From assembly GCA_964439265.1 (NCBI GenBank), contig CAYTOA010000004.1, positions 1-64,000 of the forward strand: DNA of 64,000 bases, read 5' to 3'. How positions within the stretch are numbered: position 1 is the first letter of the stretch; every line of letters begins with the position of its first letter. Source of the stretch: JAGVPT01 sp964439265. GTDB taxonomy: Bacteria > Bacteroidota > Ignavibacteria > UBA10030 > UBA8401. Positions 9,352 through 18,758 of the stretch are shown here, one piece after another. A program made the position numbers and the translations under genes. The notes under the pieces were generated by a model. It saw only the letters and a list, made by a program, of their open reading frames with translations. It did no database searches and was not told the origin of the DNA.

Positions 9352-10304
9352 GTTTCTTCGATTCACTAAAGCTCTCTCGTTTAAAGAACAGCCTGGCAAA
9401 GACCCGTGATGCATTCGTCGCAAGGATCGGCAGATTGGTTTTTGCGAAGGGGACTGTGGACGAAGAATTCCTTCATCAGTTAGAGGAAATTCTTATCGGC
9501 GCCGACGTCGGAATGGAGACTGCGCAGATCATTCTCGCGTCGGTGAAAACAAACGCGAAAGAACAACGGTATGAAAACCCGGAAGAACTTAACGCCTTGA
9601 TCCGCGACTCGATCACGGGTGCCTTCGCCAACGGTTCAGCAAAAGATGCGGGGGATCCTTTTGCGGCCCGATCAAGCTCAAAACCGTACGTCATCATGGT
9701 TGTCGGGGTGAACGGCGTCGGCAAAACAACGACGATCGGGAAACTTGCGTTCAACTATAAAGCTGCCGGCAAGAATGTCCTCATCGGTGCAGCGGACACG
9801 TTTCGCGCTGCCGCGAACGAACAGCTTGAGATCTGGGCGCAGCGTGCCGGCGTCACGGTCATTCAGCAAGGGCATGGTTCCGATCCCGCCGCCGTTGCCT
9901 TCGATACCGTTAAGGCCGCACAGGCGCGCAACGCCGATGTGGTCATCATCGATACCGCCGGCCGCCTGCATACAAAAATAAATTTGATGGAAGAACTGAA
10001 GAAGATCAAGAGGGTGATCAAGAAGTGCGCCGACGAAGCACCTCATGAAGTTTTGCTCGTCATCGACGCTACGACCGGACAGAATGCGATCCAGCAGGCA
10101 AAACTCTTTGACGAAGCGGTCGGCCTTACGGGTTTAGTCGTTACCAAGTTAGACGGGACGGCTAAAGGAGGAATTATCATCGCAATCAACCGGGCGCTGA
10201 AAATTCCAGTTCGTTTCGTGGGAGTGGGGGAAGCGATCGACGACTTGCAGCCGTTCAATTCCCGGGCGTTTGTTGATGCCCTTTTCGAGAAAGAAACTGT
10301 CTGA
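9348..10304 (+). CDS. ftsY: Signal recognition particle receptor FtsY
   Basis: SRP-receptor GTPase that docks ribosome-nascent chain complexes at the membrane. 318 residues: a short N domain (helical, residues 1-100) and the G domain with G1 GVNGVGKTT (120-128), DTFRAAA, the DTAGR G3 motif and TKLDGTAKGG G4. It lacks the long acidic A domain of E. coli FtsY, as is common outside Proteobacteria. It overlaps pgsA by four bases, which implies translational coupling. Confidence 0.95.
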   Translation: MSFFDSLKLSRLKNSLAKTRDAFVARIGRLVFAKGTVDEEFLHQLEEILIGADVGMETAQIILASVKTNAKEQRYENPEELNALIRDSITGAFANGSAKDAGDPFAARSSSKPYVIMVVGVNGVGKTTTIGKLAFNYKAAGKNVLIGAADTFRAAANEQLEIWAQRAGVTVIQQGHGSDPAAVAFDTVKAAQARNADVVIIDTAGRLHTKINLMEELKKIKRVIKKCADEAPHEVLLVIDATTGQNAIQQAKLFDEAVGLTGLVVTKLDGTAKGGIIIAINRALKIPVRFVGVGEAIDDLQPFNSRAFVDALFEKETV

Positions 10305-10355
10305 TTTCACCTGATGTTCTCTTCAGCTGTGACATTGTATTAACCAAGGAGATCC

Positions 10356-12191
10356 GTGGCTGGCACGATCACCATACTTTCGGAACAACTCGCGAATAAG
10401 ATCGCGGCGGGTGAAGTGGTTCAACGGCCGGAATCTGTCGTTAAAGAACTGGTTGAGAACTCGATCGATGCCGGGGCAACTTCGATTGCGATTACGATAA
10501 AAGACGGAGGCAAGAGCCTCATCCAGATCTCCGACAACGGTTCGGGAATGAATGATGAAGATGCTGCGATCGCCTTTCAGCGGCATGCGACAAGCAAGAT
10601 AAAATCGTACGAGGACCTGGAGAGCGTCGGCACCCTCGGGTTTCGCGGCGAAGCTTTGGCATCGATTGCTGCGGTCGCGCACGTGGAGTTGAAAACACGC
10701 CGCTCGACGGAGGATGTCGGATCGTTTGTCCGCATCGAAGGGGGGGACCTCAAAGAACGCTCGGTAGCTGCCGCGCAGCCCGGGACTATTATATCGGTAC
10801 GAAACCTCTTTTATAATACCCCGGCCAGGAGACATTTTTTAAAATCGAACAACACGGAGTTCAAACATATTTATGACGTGGTCCAGCGGGTGGCATTATC
10901 ACGACCTGACATCGCCGTTCAGTTTACAAGCGATGAGGAGGAACTTCTCAACCTGCATTCTGGAACTATCGCGGAGCGGCTGAAGAACCTTTACGGCGAG
11001 CGCCATTTTGAAACTCTTCTGCCTTTCGACGAAAAGACGGAGATGCTTTCCGTTTCAGGCTTCATCGGCAAACCTGATTTTGCAAGGAAGTCCCGGGTCG
11101 ACCAGTACTTATTCCTGAATAAACGATCTATCGTCAACCGCTCGATCAATCACGCAATATTTTCAGGGTACGAACACCTTATTGAAAAAGGGAATTTCCC
11201 GTTCTATCTTCTTTTTCTCGAACTCGACCCGCACAAGGTCGACGTCAACGTCCATCCGTCCAAGATGGAAGTGAAGTTTGCCGACGAACAGAGCATTTAC
11301 CGCTTTGTCATGTCCGTCGTTCGCAAAGCGCTGGGCTCGAACGATCTTGTTCCGTCGCTCGATGTCAACGGACCGAAAGGTTTCGACGGGTCGTTTGCAT
11401 CGCTGCGACACGCCTCGCTCCCGCGCCATTTTTCAGGGGGGGCTGGGTATAATGAAAGGAACATCTTTTCATCCCCCTCTTCATCCTTCACACAAGAAGA
11501 CTCACGACAAGGACCAGCGGGACTCGACAAATTGTTTTCGGATATGCCGACAGCCCAACTCCCAGAGGCCACCGGGCCGCAGCAGTTCGCGCACGGCACC
11601 CGCGAAGATGAGGCACAGGAGGGTAAAGCAATATGGCAGCTTCACAATAAATATATATTGTCGCAAATCAGAACCGGGTTGATGATCGTGGACCAGCACG
11701 TCGCGCACGAGAGGGTGCTGTATGAACGGGCGATCGCCAGTTTTGACAACGCCGTTCCGGTCTCACAACAGCTGCTCTTCCCGCATACCGTCGAACTTTC
11801 GTCGGGCGATTTTGCACTCGCGAAAGAGTTGATTCCGCACCTCCAGGCCATTGGGTTTGACCTGAAACTGTTCGGTAAGAACACCATCGTCCTAGAGGGA
11901 GTGCCGACCGAGATCAAGGCAGGGACAGAAGGGAGCATCCTGCAGGACATTCTCGACGAATTCAAGAATAATCAACACAGGGTGAAACTGGACGCGCGCG
12001 ATAATGTCGCCAAGTCTTTTTCATGTAAAGCCGCAATCAAAGCCGGAGACAAGTTGTCGGAAGTCGAGATGAGAGTGTTGATCGATCAGCTGTTTGCCAC
12101 CAGCATGCCGTACGTTTGCCCGCACGGCCGGCCCGTGGTTGTTAAAATTTCAATCGGTGAGTTGGATAGAAGATTCATGAGGACCTCGTGA
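10356..12191 (+). CDS. mutL: DNA mismatch repair protein MutL (endonuclease type)
   Basis: 611 residues from a GTG start with AAGGAG 4 nt upstream. The N-terminal GHKL ATPase has ENSIDAGA (34-41), DNGSGM (60-65) and GFRGEA (95-100). The C-terminal dimer domain carries DQHVAHE, with the acidic residues of the DQHA(x)2E(x)4E metal site at D446, E452 and E457 (the usual Ala is Val), and CPHGRP from C588. It is therefore the nicking MutL of organisms without MutH. The linker (about 340-425) is low in conservation and Gly/Ser-rich. No mutS is nearby; the MutS2 at 59834 belongs to a different family. Confidence 0.94.
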   Translation: MAGTITILSEQLANKIAAGEVVQRPESVVKELVENSIDAGATSIAITIKDGGKSLIQISDNGSGMNDEDAAIAFQRHATSKIKSYEDLESVGTLGFRGEALASIAAVAHVELKTRRSTEDVGSFVRIEGGDLKERSVAAAQPGTIISVRNLFYNTPARRHFLKSNNTEFKHIYDVVQRVALSRPDIAVQFTSDEEELLNLHSGTIAERLKNLYGERHFETLLPFDEKTEMLSVSGFIGKPDFARKSRVDQYLFLNKRSIVNRSINHAIFSGYEHLIEKGNFPFYLLFLELDPHKVDVNVHPSKMEVKFADEQSIYRFVMSVVRKALGSNDLVPSLDVNGPKGFDGSFASLRHASLPRHFSGGAGYNERNIFSSPSSSFTQEDSRQGPAGLDKLFSDMPTAQLPEATGPQQFAHGTREDEAQEGKAIWQLHNKYILSQIRTGLMIVDQHVAHERVLYERAIASFDNAVPVSQQLLFPHTVELSSGDFALAKELIPHLQAIGFDLKLFGKNTIVLEGVPTEIKAGTEGSILQDILDEFKNNQHRVKLDARDNVAKSFSCKAAIKAGDKLSEVEMRVLIDQLFATSMPYVCPHGRPVVVKISIGELDRRFMRTS

Positions 12192-12289
12192 AAATTATTT
12201 TGGTCAGGCTCATAACAGCATATTATTACTCTGCTTAGCATGCACATAAGAAAGAATAATCAATCATAGAGATTTGAAGGGAAGAACGC

Positions 12290-13960
12290 ATGTTTGAAAC
12301 CAACGACCACGGTTCAATGAAGCAGGCAAAGGATGCCTGGAATGAACACGACGGCAAGGCGGGGAAAAGACCGAATGTGAAATTCACCACCGTCAGCGGG
12401 GAACCGATTGAACCCCTGTATACTCCGGATGATATTCAAAACATAAATTTCCTCGCGGATATTGGTTTCCCAGGCGAGTTTCCTTACACACGCGGGGTTC
12501 ACCGCAATATGTATAGAGGAAAACTATGGACGATGAGGCAATTTGCCGGGTTTGGGACCCCTGAGGACACTAATGGAAGATTCAAGTATCTCCTTGAACA
12601 CGGCCAGACGGGATTGTCAACGGCGTTCGATTTGCCGACGTTGATGGGACGAGATGCTGATGATCCGCTTTCCGAGGGTGAAGTTGGAATTTGCGGCGTA
12701 TCCATCAGTTCCCTGGCCGACATGGAGATCCTCTTCAAGGGAATTCCCTTGGATAAGGCCTCGACGTCGATGACGATCAATGCTCCCGCTGCGATGATGC
12801 TTGCTTTCTATATCGCCGTAGCCGGCGATCAAGGCGTTGCACCGAAACTCTTGCGCGGCACCATCCAGGCCGACATCCTGAAAGAGTACATCGCACAGAA
12901 AGAATGGATCTATCCTCCTAAGCCATCGATGCGGATCATCACCGACATGTTTACCTACTGCACGAAAGAACTTCCTCAATTTAATCCTATCTCCATCAGC
13001 GGTTATCATATACGCGAGGCGGGTTCAACTGCAGTACAGGAATTGGCTTTTACTTTGGCAGATGGCTTTGCATACGTTGAGGCTGGACTCGCTGCCGGAA
13101 TGAACGTCGATGAATTCGCTCCCCGGCTCTCGTTCTTCTTCAATTCCCATCTCGACTTCTTTGAGGAAGTCGCAAAATTCAGGGCAGCCCGTCGGATCTG
13201 GGCGAAGAGACTTCGATACAAGTATGGTGCGAAAAATCCAAAATCATGGATGCTCCGTTTCCATACTCAAACCGCAGGATGCTCCCTGACTGCGCAGCAG
13301 CCTGAGAACAATATTGTTCGCACAGCATTGGAGGCTCTGGCGGGTGTCCTTGGCGGGACTCAATCGCTCCATACGAATTCCATGGACGAAACATTGGCTC
13401 TACCGTCAGACAAGGCGGCAAAGATCGCGCTCCGCACACAACAAATCATCGCCCACGAAGTCGGCGTTACAAACACCATTGACCCCCTAGCCGGAAGTTA
13501 TTTCGTGGAGGCCTTGACGTCGCGAATGGAAGAGGAAGCAGAGCGATACTTCGAAAAGATCGATATGCTTGGCGGTGTGATTCCTGCGATAGAGGAAGGG
13601 TTCTTCCAGCGCGAAATAGCGGAAGCGGCGTATCGATACCAGAGTGAGGTCGACAGAAAAGAGAAAATAATAGTCGGCGTCAACGAATATGTTGAAGATG
13701 AGGGAGAGGTCGAAATTCCGATTCTAACTATCACGCCGGAGGTCGAGGCGAAGCAGAAGAAGCGCCTTGCGGAAGTGAGACAGGCGAGAAACGAAGGAGA
13801 GGTCCGAAGTACAATTTCCGCGCTTCAGCACGCTGCGTCAGACGGCTCTAACCTGATGCCGTTCTTGCTTAACGCAACACGCGCATACGTAACTCTCGGC
13901 GAAATGTGCGGTGCGTTAGCTGAACATTTTGGGATTTATGAGGAGCCGGCAGTTTTTTAA
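12290..13960 (+). CDS. B12-dependent acyl-CoA mutase, large catalytic chain (methylmalonyl-CoA mutase family)
   Basis: 556 residues forming the TIM-barrel substrate domain only; the B12-binding domain is absent, so a separate small subunit with DxHxxG is needed and is not in this window. Characteristic segments are YRGKLWTMRQFAGFGT, GLSTAFDLPT, SISGYH (His240) and SLHTNSMDE. Known specificity positions are mixed: the Tyr89 of P. shermanii methylmalonyl-CoA mutase is Phe85 here, as in isobutyryl-CoA mutase, while the carboxylate-binding Arg207 is kept (Arg215, PSMRII). Methylmalonyl-CoA is still the best guess because of that Arg. An AAGGGAAG sequence lies 8 nt before the ATG. Confidence 0.88.
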   Translation: MFETNDHGSMKQAKDAWNEHDGKAGKRPNVKFTTVSGEPIEPLYTPDDIQNINFLADIGFPGEFPYTRGVHRNMYRGKLWTMRQFAGFGTPEDTNGRFKYLLEHGQTGLSTAFDLPTLMGRDADDPLSEGEVGICGVSISSLADMEILFKGIPLDKASTSMTINAPAAMMLAFYIAVAGDQGVAPKLLRGTIQADILKEYIAQKEWIYPPKPSMRIITDMFTYCTKELPQFNPISISGYHIREAGSTAVQELAFTLADGFAYVEAGLAAGMNVDEFAPRLSFFFNSHLDFFEEVAKFRAARRIWAKRLRYKYGAKNPKSWMLRFHTQTAGCSLTAQQPENNIVRTALEALAGVLGGTQSLHTNSMDETLALPSDKAAKIALRTQQIIAHEVGVTNTIDPLAGSYFVEALTSRMEEEAERYFEKIDMLGGVIPAIEEGFFQREIAEAAYRYQSEVDRKEKIIVGVNEYVEDEGEVEIPILTITPEVEAKQKKRLAEVRQARNEGEVRSTISALQHAASDGSNLMPFLLNATRAYVTLGEMCGALAEHFGIYEEPAVF

Positions 13961-14011
13961 TTATGCTGGAGATCTGCCGGAGACAACTGATAAACATTAT
14001 AACGAACAACC

Positions 14012-14881
14012 ATGAAGCATTACTTTCGTCTCCTCCGTCCTTCGCAATGGATCAAAAATGTCTTTGTTTTTGCACCCCTGGTTTTTTCAAAACACCTCTT
14101 CGACCCGCCGATGTTCTTCGCAGCCTTCAAGGGATTCATAGCGTTCTGCATCGTTTCCAGCGCCGTTTACGTTTTCAATGATATTTCTGACAAGGATGCG
14201 GACGCCGCCCATCCACTGAAAAAGAACAGACCGATCGCCTCAGGAGTTGTTTCAATTCAGGCAGCAGTCCTCATGAGTGTTGTCCTGTTAGGCATTGCCT
14301 CTGTCGTCTGCCTCTCGCTTCCGAGCGGTTTTCAAGCCGTGATCATTTCGTACCTCATTCTCCAAATTTTGTACTCGCTGGGATTGAAGAAGATCGTCAT
14401 CCTTGATGTTTTTATTATCGCCGCCGGATTCATGCTTCGCGTTTTGGGCGGTGCCGAGGTAATTGACGTGGCGATTTCGCACTGGATCATTCTCTGCACG
14501 ATGTTCCTCTCGCTCTTTATAGCCCTTTCGAAGCGCCGCGGGGAGATCATGCTCTTCAAGCACTCTGACGGAATATCTGAGCGGAAGGTACTTGAGGAGT
14601 ACGATGTTCATTTTCTCGACAACACCATAATGATCACAGCGTCCGGAATGGCGATCGCATACGCGCTCTACACCGTGGCCGACCGGACGGTGGCGGCCTT
14701 CGGATCCGACTCCCTTATTTTCACTACCATTTTTGTGCTCTTCGGAATTTTCCGTTACCTCTTTCTTGTGATGCGAAAGAACATGGGGGAAAATTCCGTT
14801 GTCATGATTCTGAAGGACATGCCCATGTTCATAGACCTCTGCTTGTGGTTCCTTTCCTGCGTTGTGATCATCTATCATTAG
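14012..14881 (+). CDS. UbiA-family prenyltransferase, decaprenyl-phosphate phosphoribosyltransferase-like
   Basis: 289 residues with about eight to nine membrane segments. The two Asp-rich loops of UbiA enzymes are present; the first reads NDISDKDADAAHPLKKNRPI, with the HPxKxxRPIA ending typical of the branch that transfers phosphoribose from PRPP to polyprenyl phosphate (mycobacterial UbiA, Rv3806c). It has no neighbours for quinone or haem synthesis, which also argues against the UbiA/CyoE roles. The sugar-lipid product and its use (cell-surface glycan?) are inference. The start is ATG 14012, about 50 nt after the mutase. Confidence 0.8.
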   Translation: MKHYFRLLRPSQWIKNVFVFAPLVFSKHLFDPPMFFAAFKGFIAFCIVSSAVYVFNDISDKDADAAHPLKKNRPIASGVVSIQAAVLMSVVLLGIASVVCLSLPSGFQAVIISYLILQILYSLGLKKIVILDVFIIAAGFMLRVLGGAEVIDVAISHWIILCTMFLSLFIALSKRRGEIMLFKHSDGISERKVLEEYDVHFLDNTIMITASGMAIAYALYTVADRTVAAFGSDSLIFTTIFVLFGIFRYLFLVMRKNMGENSVVMILKDMPMFIDLCLWFLSCVVIIYH

Positions 14882-14991
14882 AACACTGTCCTTCCTCGCT
14901 TCTCGCTGACTTCCTCGAACCTCTTGTGGGAACAAAATTCGTTGTTTTTGAGTTTTAGCGTACATCCCATCACTATTGCCGCGAGTCGCGT

Positions 14992-15951
14992 ATGACATTT
15001 AAGAAAACATCAGACATTCTTTCTTCTGAAATCACCCCCGAAGCGCTTTACCGTCACAGGAGGGAATTTCTGCGTAATTCTGCCATCGCAATCGCCGGTG
15101 CCGCGGCCTATACGGTTCTTCCACAAAATATCTCTTCCGTTTTCGCGCAGGACAGCAAGACATGGAAACCTGCCCATCCGAGCACCTTCGACACCACCGA
15201 AGAGCTTACTCCTTACGGCGATATCACGTCATACAATAATTTCTATGAATTTGGAGTCGACAAGGACGACCCAGCCCGCAATGCCGGTTCGTTAAAGACC
15301 TCACCGTGGACGGTGGCGGTGGCGGGACATGTGAATAAGCCAGCGGTTTATCATCTGGATGATATTGTGAAAGGGAAGGCCTTGGAAGACCGAGTCTACC
15401 GGCATCGGTGTGTTGAGGGCTGGTCGATGGTGATCCCGTGGCTCGGCTTCCCGCTATCAAACCTGATCGACATGGTCGAGCCGACATCGGCGGCAAAATA
15501 TGTGGCGTTTGAAACGAAGTTTGCTCCGGAGGAAATGCCAGGGCAAAAATCCGGAGTTTTGCAATGGCCGTACGTCGAGGGACTGCGGATGGATGAAGCA
15601 TTGAATCCGTTGACTCTGCTTGCCGTAGGCCTCTACGGAAAGCCGCTCCCAAACCAGGACGGAGCTCCGATTCGATTGGTCGTCCCGTGGAAATACGGTT
15701 TCAAGAGCATCAAATCGATCGTGAAGATCAGCTTCGTCGGCGACCAGCCGGCCACGTCATGGAACCTCGCGAATTCGAATGAATACGGATTCTACTCGAA
15801 CGTGAATCCCGAGGTCGATCATCCCCGGTGGAGCCAGTCGCACGAGAGGCGTATTGGGGAATTCTTCAGGCGAAAGACGCAGATGTTCAACGGTTATGCT
15901 GACCAGGTTGCCTCGATGTATTCCGGGATGGATCTCCGCAAGAATTTTTGA
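14992..15951 (+). CDS. msrP: Protein-methionine-sulfoxide reductase, molybdopterin subunit
   Basis: Periplasmic molybdoenzyme that repairs methionine sulfoxide in exported proteins, taking electrons from MsrQ. 319 residues. A twin-arginine signal (RREFLRNSAIA, residues 23-33, then a hydrophobic stretch and AFAQ-like end at about 50) directs folded export. The Mo-ligand cysteine lies in RHRCVEGWSM (Cys140), the sulfite-oxidase-fold signature. The gene abuts msrQ, as in E. coli yedYZ. The ~110-nt gap upstream shows no terminator or clear promoter. Confidence 0.93.
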   Translation: MTFKKTSDILSSEITPEALYRHRREFLRNSAIAIAGAAAYTVLPQNISSVFAQDSKTWKPAHPSTFDTTEELTPYGDITSYNNFYEFGVDKDDPARNAGSLKTSPWTVAVAGHVNKPAVYHLDDIVKGKALEDRVYRHRCVEGWSMVIPWLGFPLSNLIDMVEPTSAAKYVAFETKFAPEEMPGQKSGVLQWPYVEGLRMDEALNPLTLLAVGLYGKPLPNQDGAPIRLVVPWKYGFKSIKSIVKISFVGDQPATSWNLANSNEYGFYSNVNPEVDHPRWSQSHERRIGEFFRRKTQMFNGYADQVASMYSGMDLRKNF

Positions 15952-16631
15952 TGTTGACATTTCACCAATTTGTTTTGGGCTTGGTAAAGAGGTCAATGAT
16001 ATTTAAGAATGCAGTTTCTTACGTTAAACCGCTCGTTTTTGTTGCCTCTTTGTTCCCTGTCGTCCTTCTAATTTGGAATGGGCTTCATGGCAGCTTAAGT
16101 GCAAACCCAATATCAGATATCACAAACGAAACAGGCATCTGGACGCTGCGGTTTGTTGTGATCACTCTCTCGCTCACTCCTCTCAGAAGAATCACGCGCT
16201 GGCACTGGCTGATCAAATTCAGAAGAATGACCGGGCTCTTCGCTTTTTTTTACGGCACGCTCCACCTAACGACGTACGTCTGGCTGGATCAATTCTTCGA
16301 CTGGCAGTCCATTGTACACGATATTTCCAAACGGCCGTTCATCACGGTTGGGCTGGCCAGCTTCGTGTTGATGATCCCTCTTGCAGCAACATCAACGCAG
16401 AAAATGATCCGAAGACTCGGTGGAGGTACATGGAATGTCCTGCACCGGCTGATTTATCTTACAGCCGCCGGAGGCGTCATTCATTATTTGTGGCTTGTGA
16501 AAGTAGTGACGTATCGACAGTTGACGTACGGAGGAATCGTCGCAGTTTTGCTGCTCTTCCGCATCCTATGGAAATACCGCTCTCGTTTCACGAAATCGCA
16601 CCTGGATAAAGAAGAACCCATCCCTGCCTGA
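15951..16631 (+). CDS. msrQ: Haem-binding membrane subunit of the MsrPQ system
   Basis: Cytochrome b-type inner-membrane protein (ferric reductase-like domain) that feeds quinol-derived electrons to MsrP. Six hydrophobic segments are seen, with His in the conserved GTLHLTTYV and LHRLIYL segments as haem ligands and the LSLTPLRR motif. ATG 15951 overlaps the msrP stop (TGATG). A second in-frame ATG at 15996, with AAAGAGG just upstream, gives a length that matches E. coli MsrQ better and may be the true start. Confidence 0.9.
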   Translation: MLTFHQFVLGLVKRSMIFKNAVSYVKPLVFVASLFPVVLLIWNGLHGSLSANPISDITNETGIWTLRFVVITLSLTPLRRITRWHWLIKFRRMTGLFAFFYGTLHLTTYVWLDQFFDWQSIVHDISKRPFITVGLASFVLMIPLAATSTQKMIRRLGGGTWNVLHRLIYLTAAGGVIHYLWLVKVVTYRQLTYGGIVAVLLLFRILWKYRSRFTKSHLDKEEPIPA

Positions 16632-16666
16632 TGTTGTATTGCCCCGCCGAGTCATCATTAATCCTC

Positions 16667-16697
16667 TTGGTGCTTTGGGAAAATTTCTTTATATTTG
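16667..16697 (+). promoter_or_regulatory. Bacteroidota-type promoter for the DUF362 gene
   Basis: TTG at 16667-16669, 20 nt, then TATATTTG at 16690-16697, an exact TAnnTTTG -7 box. It sits 37 nt before the ATG at 16734, in the 102-nt gap after msrQ. Confidence 0.65.
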
Positions 16698-16733
16698 TGC
16701 ACCTAGTCCTTCATCAATATCAGGAACCGTACA

Positions 16734-17837
16734 ATGACTCGCTCCCGCGTTGCGGTAATCAAGACTCATCCGACGACAATCCTCACGGATTACGAAAAGC
16801 TATTGAAGCTGGCAGGCGTCGAACAAGCGCTTTCAAAATCATCGACGACGATATTGAAAGATAATATCAGCTGGCACTTTCCGTATCTCAGCGCAAATAC
16901 GACTCCATGGCAGCTAGAGGGGACCGTAAAGGCACTTCGAAGCAGCGGCTTTACGGATTTGGTCTCAGTCCACAATAATACCGTCGTCACAGACCCGTAT
17001 CGCGGGGAGAAGCTCAACAAACTCGCGCCTATCTACAAGAAATATTCGATCGAAGAGAGGTACAATTTCAACGCCGATGAAATCAAATGGGTCCAGTATG
17101 AACCGAAAGCCCGAATGCACGCGCTGAACAAGATCTATCCAAACGGGATTCAGCTTCCTGAATACTTTTTCGGAAAGAACATTGTCCATCTTCCGACCGT
17201 CAAGACGCATATTTATACGACGACAACGGGCGCGATGAAGAATGCTTTCGGCGGCCTGCTCAACACGCGCCGACATTACACACATTCATGGATACACGAA
17301 ACGTTGGTCGACCTACTCGCAATTCAAAAAGAAATTCACACCGGAATATTTGCCGTAATGGACGGGACGCTCTGCGGCAACGGCCCTGGACCACGTACGA
17401 TGATACCTGTGGAGAAGGACTATATCCTTGCTAGTGCAGATCAGGTTGCCATCGACGCCGTCGCCGCAAAAATGATGGGGTTCGACCCGCTCAGCATTAA
17501 ATACCTGAGCATGGCGCATGAGGATAAACTGGGCTGCGCTGATCCACGCGATATCGAGATTGTCGGCGAAGATATTTCCAACGTGAATTTTGGGTTCACT
17601 GTCGGTGACAATCTGGCGAGCATGGCGGGCGACTTTTTCTGGTTCGGCCCGCTCAAGTCCATTCAGAAATTCTTCTTTCACACGCCGCTGGTGTACGGCT
17701 TTGTCTTTGGCTCATATTTTTACCACGATTATCTGTGGTGGCCTCTGAAAGGGAAGAGCATGATGCGAAAAGTACGCACGTATTCGAAATGGGCGAAGCT
17801 CTTCGACGATTACGGGAGGGAAGACGCGCAAGCATGA
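16734..17837 (+). CDS. DUF362 domain protein
   Basis: 367 residues, soluble apart from a hydrophobic stretch near 300-325. The pattern of a DUF362 domain is seen: an N-terminal SRVAVIKT strand, VHLPTVKTH, an AMKNAFGGLL segment and ADQVAIDAVAAKMMGFDP. Unlike many DUF362 proteins it has no 4Fe-4S ferredoxin cysteine cluster. Members are of unknown biochemical function. Its stop overlaps the transporter start by ATGA, so the two are cotranscribed; this suggests a shared substrate, but nothing more can be said. Confidence 0.8.
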   Translation: MTRSRVAVIKTHPTTILTDYEKLLKLAGVEQALSKSSTTILKDNISWHFPYLSANTTPWQLEGTVKALRSSGFTDLVSVHNNTVVTDPYRGEKLNKLAPIYKKYSIEERYNFNADEIKWVQYEPKARMHALNKIYPNGIQLPEYFFGKNIVHLPTVKTHIYTTTTGAMKNAFGGLLNTRRHYTHSWIHETLVDLLAIQKEIHTGIFAVMDGTLCGNGPGPRTMIPVEKDYILASADQVAIDAVAAKMMGFDPLSIKYLSMAHEDKLGCADPRDIEIVGEDISNVNFGFTVGDNLASMAGDFFWFGPLKSIQKFFFHTPLVYGFVFGSYFYHDYLWWPLKGKSMMRKVRTYSKWAKLFDDYGREDAQA

Positions 17838-18727
17838 CCTCTCGAAGAAAAGCGGAGCTGGTCCTGCTTGCAACGACGGCGATCTGGGGTGGAACTTTTG
17901 TCGTCATGAAACTGGGATTTGCCGACGTCTCTCCATTCCTGTTCGTTGCTATCCGATTTACTCTCGGAACCATCATCTTTGGTTCTGTATTCTTCCGGCG
18001 ACTCGGCTCGATTCGACGCTCTACCCTTCGAAAGGGCGCTATCCTCGGCGCGCTGCTTGGCGTTGGATTGATCCTTCAGACATACGGACTTCAAATAACG
18101 ACAGCTTCGAAGTCGGCGTTCATCACCGGAATGATGGTCGTGTTTACACCGGCAGCCCAAATGGTGATCAGCCGCCGCCTCCCTCAGCCGGGCAACCTTC
18201 TGGGAGTGGTCGTCGTAACAACCGGTTTGTATTTTCTTACTTCTCCGAACGGATCGGGCTTTAATCTCGGCGATGCGTTGACTCTTGTCGGCGCATTCCT
18301 TTTCGGATTTTATATCGTCTACCTCGATATCTATTCGAAAGAAGAAGAGCTGCTTCCGCTCGCATTCCTGCAGATTGCGACTACCGCGGTGATCGGCTGG
18401 ATGCTCGTGCCATTCGAAGTTCCCCAGATCCATTTCACCTGGAACCTCGTGCGCCTTTTTTTCTATACTGCGTTTCTCGCAACCGTGATCACGACCTACA
18501 CTCAAACCCGTTTCCAAAAGGACACAACTCCGACGAGAGCCGGGATCCTTTTCACACTGGAGCCCGTCATATCGGCGGTGTTGGCCTACTTTGTATTAGG
18601 CGAATTATTGGGTGTGTTGGGAATGCTCGGCGCTCTTCTCATCGTCATCGGAATTCTGATTTCAGAACTTTCGGACAAGTTTCTAAAGAGATTCCACTGG
18701 CATCTTCCATTGCCGGAAGAAGAATGA
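17834..18727 (+). CDS. EamA/DMT-family transporter
   Basis: 297 residues from ATG 17834 (which overlaps the DUF362 stop; the frame is open further upstream without reason). Ten hydrophobic segments fall in two EamA repeats, the first beginning LVLLATTAIWGGTFVVMK and the second near residue 145. TPTRAGILFTLEPVISAVLAY, shared by drug/metabolite exporters, lies in the second repeat. It is probably an inner-membrane exporter or importer of a small metabolite; the substrate cannot be told. Confidence 0.9.
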   Translation: MTSRRKAELVLLATTAIWGGTFVVMKLGFADVSPFLFVAIRFTLGTIIFGSVFFRRLGSIRRSTLRKGAILGALLGVGLILQTYGLQITTASKSAFITGMMVVFTPAAQMVISRRLPQPGNLLGVVVVTTGLYFLTSPNGSGFNLGDALTLVGAFLFGFYIVYLDIYSKEEELLPLAFLQIATTAVIGWMLVPFEVPQIHFTWNLVRLFFYTAFLATVITTYTQTRFQKDTTPTRAGILFTLEPVISAVLAYFVLGELLGVLGMLGALLIVIGILISELSDKFLKRFHWHLPLPEEE

Positions 18728-18758
18728 TCTCCCCATGCGTTGAACAATACGTTTGAGT

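Noticed and set aside
14288..14998. 236-residue minus-strand frame over the UbiA gene
   Set aside because: Antisense to a well-conserved membrane enzyme; His/Asp/Glu-rich without domain signals.
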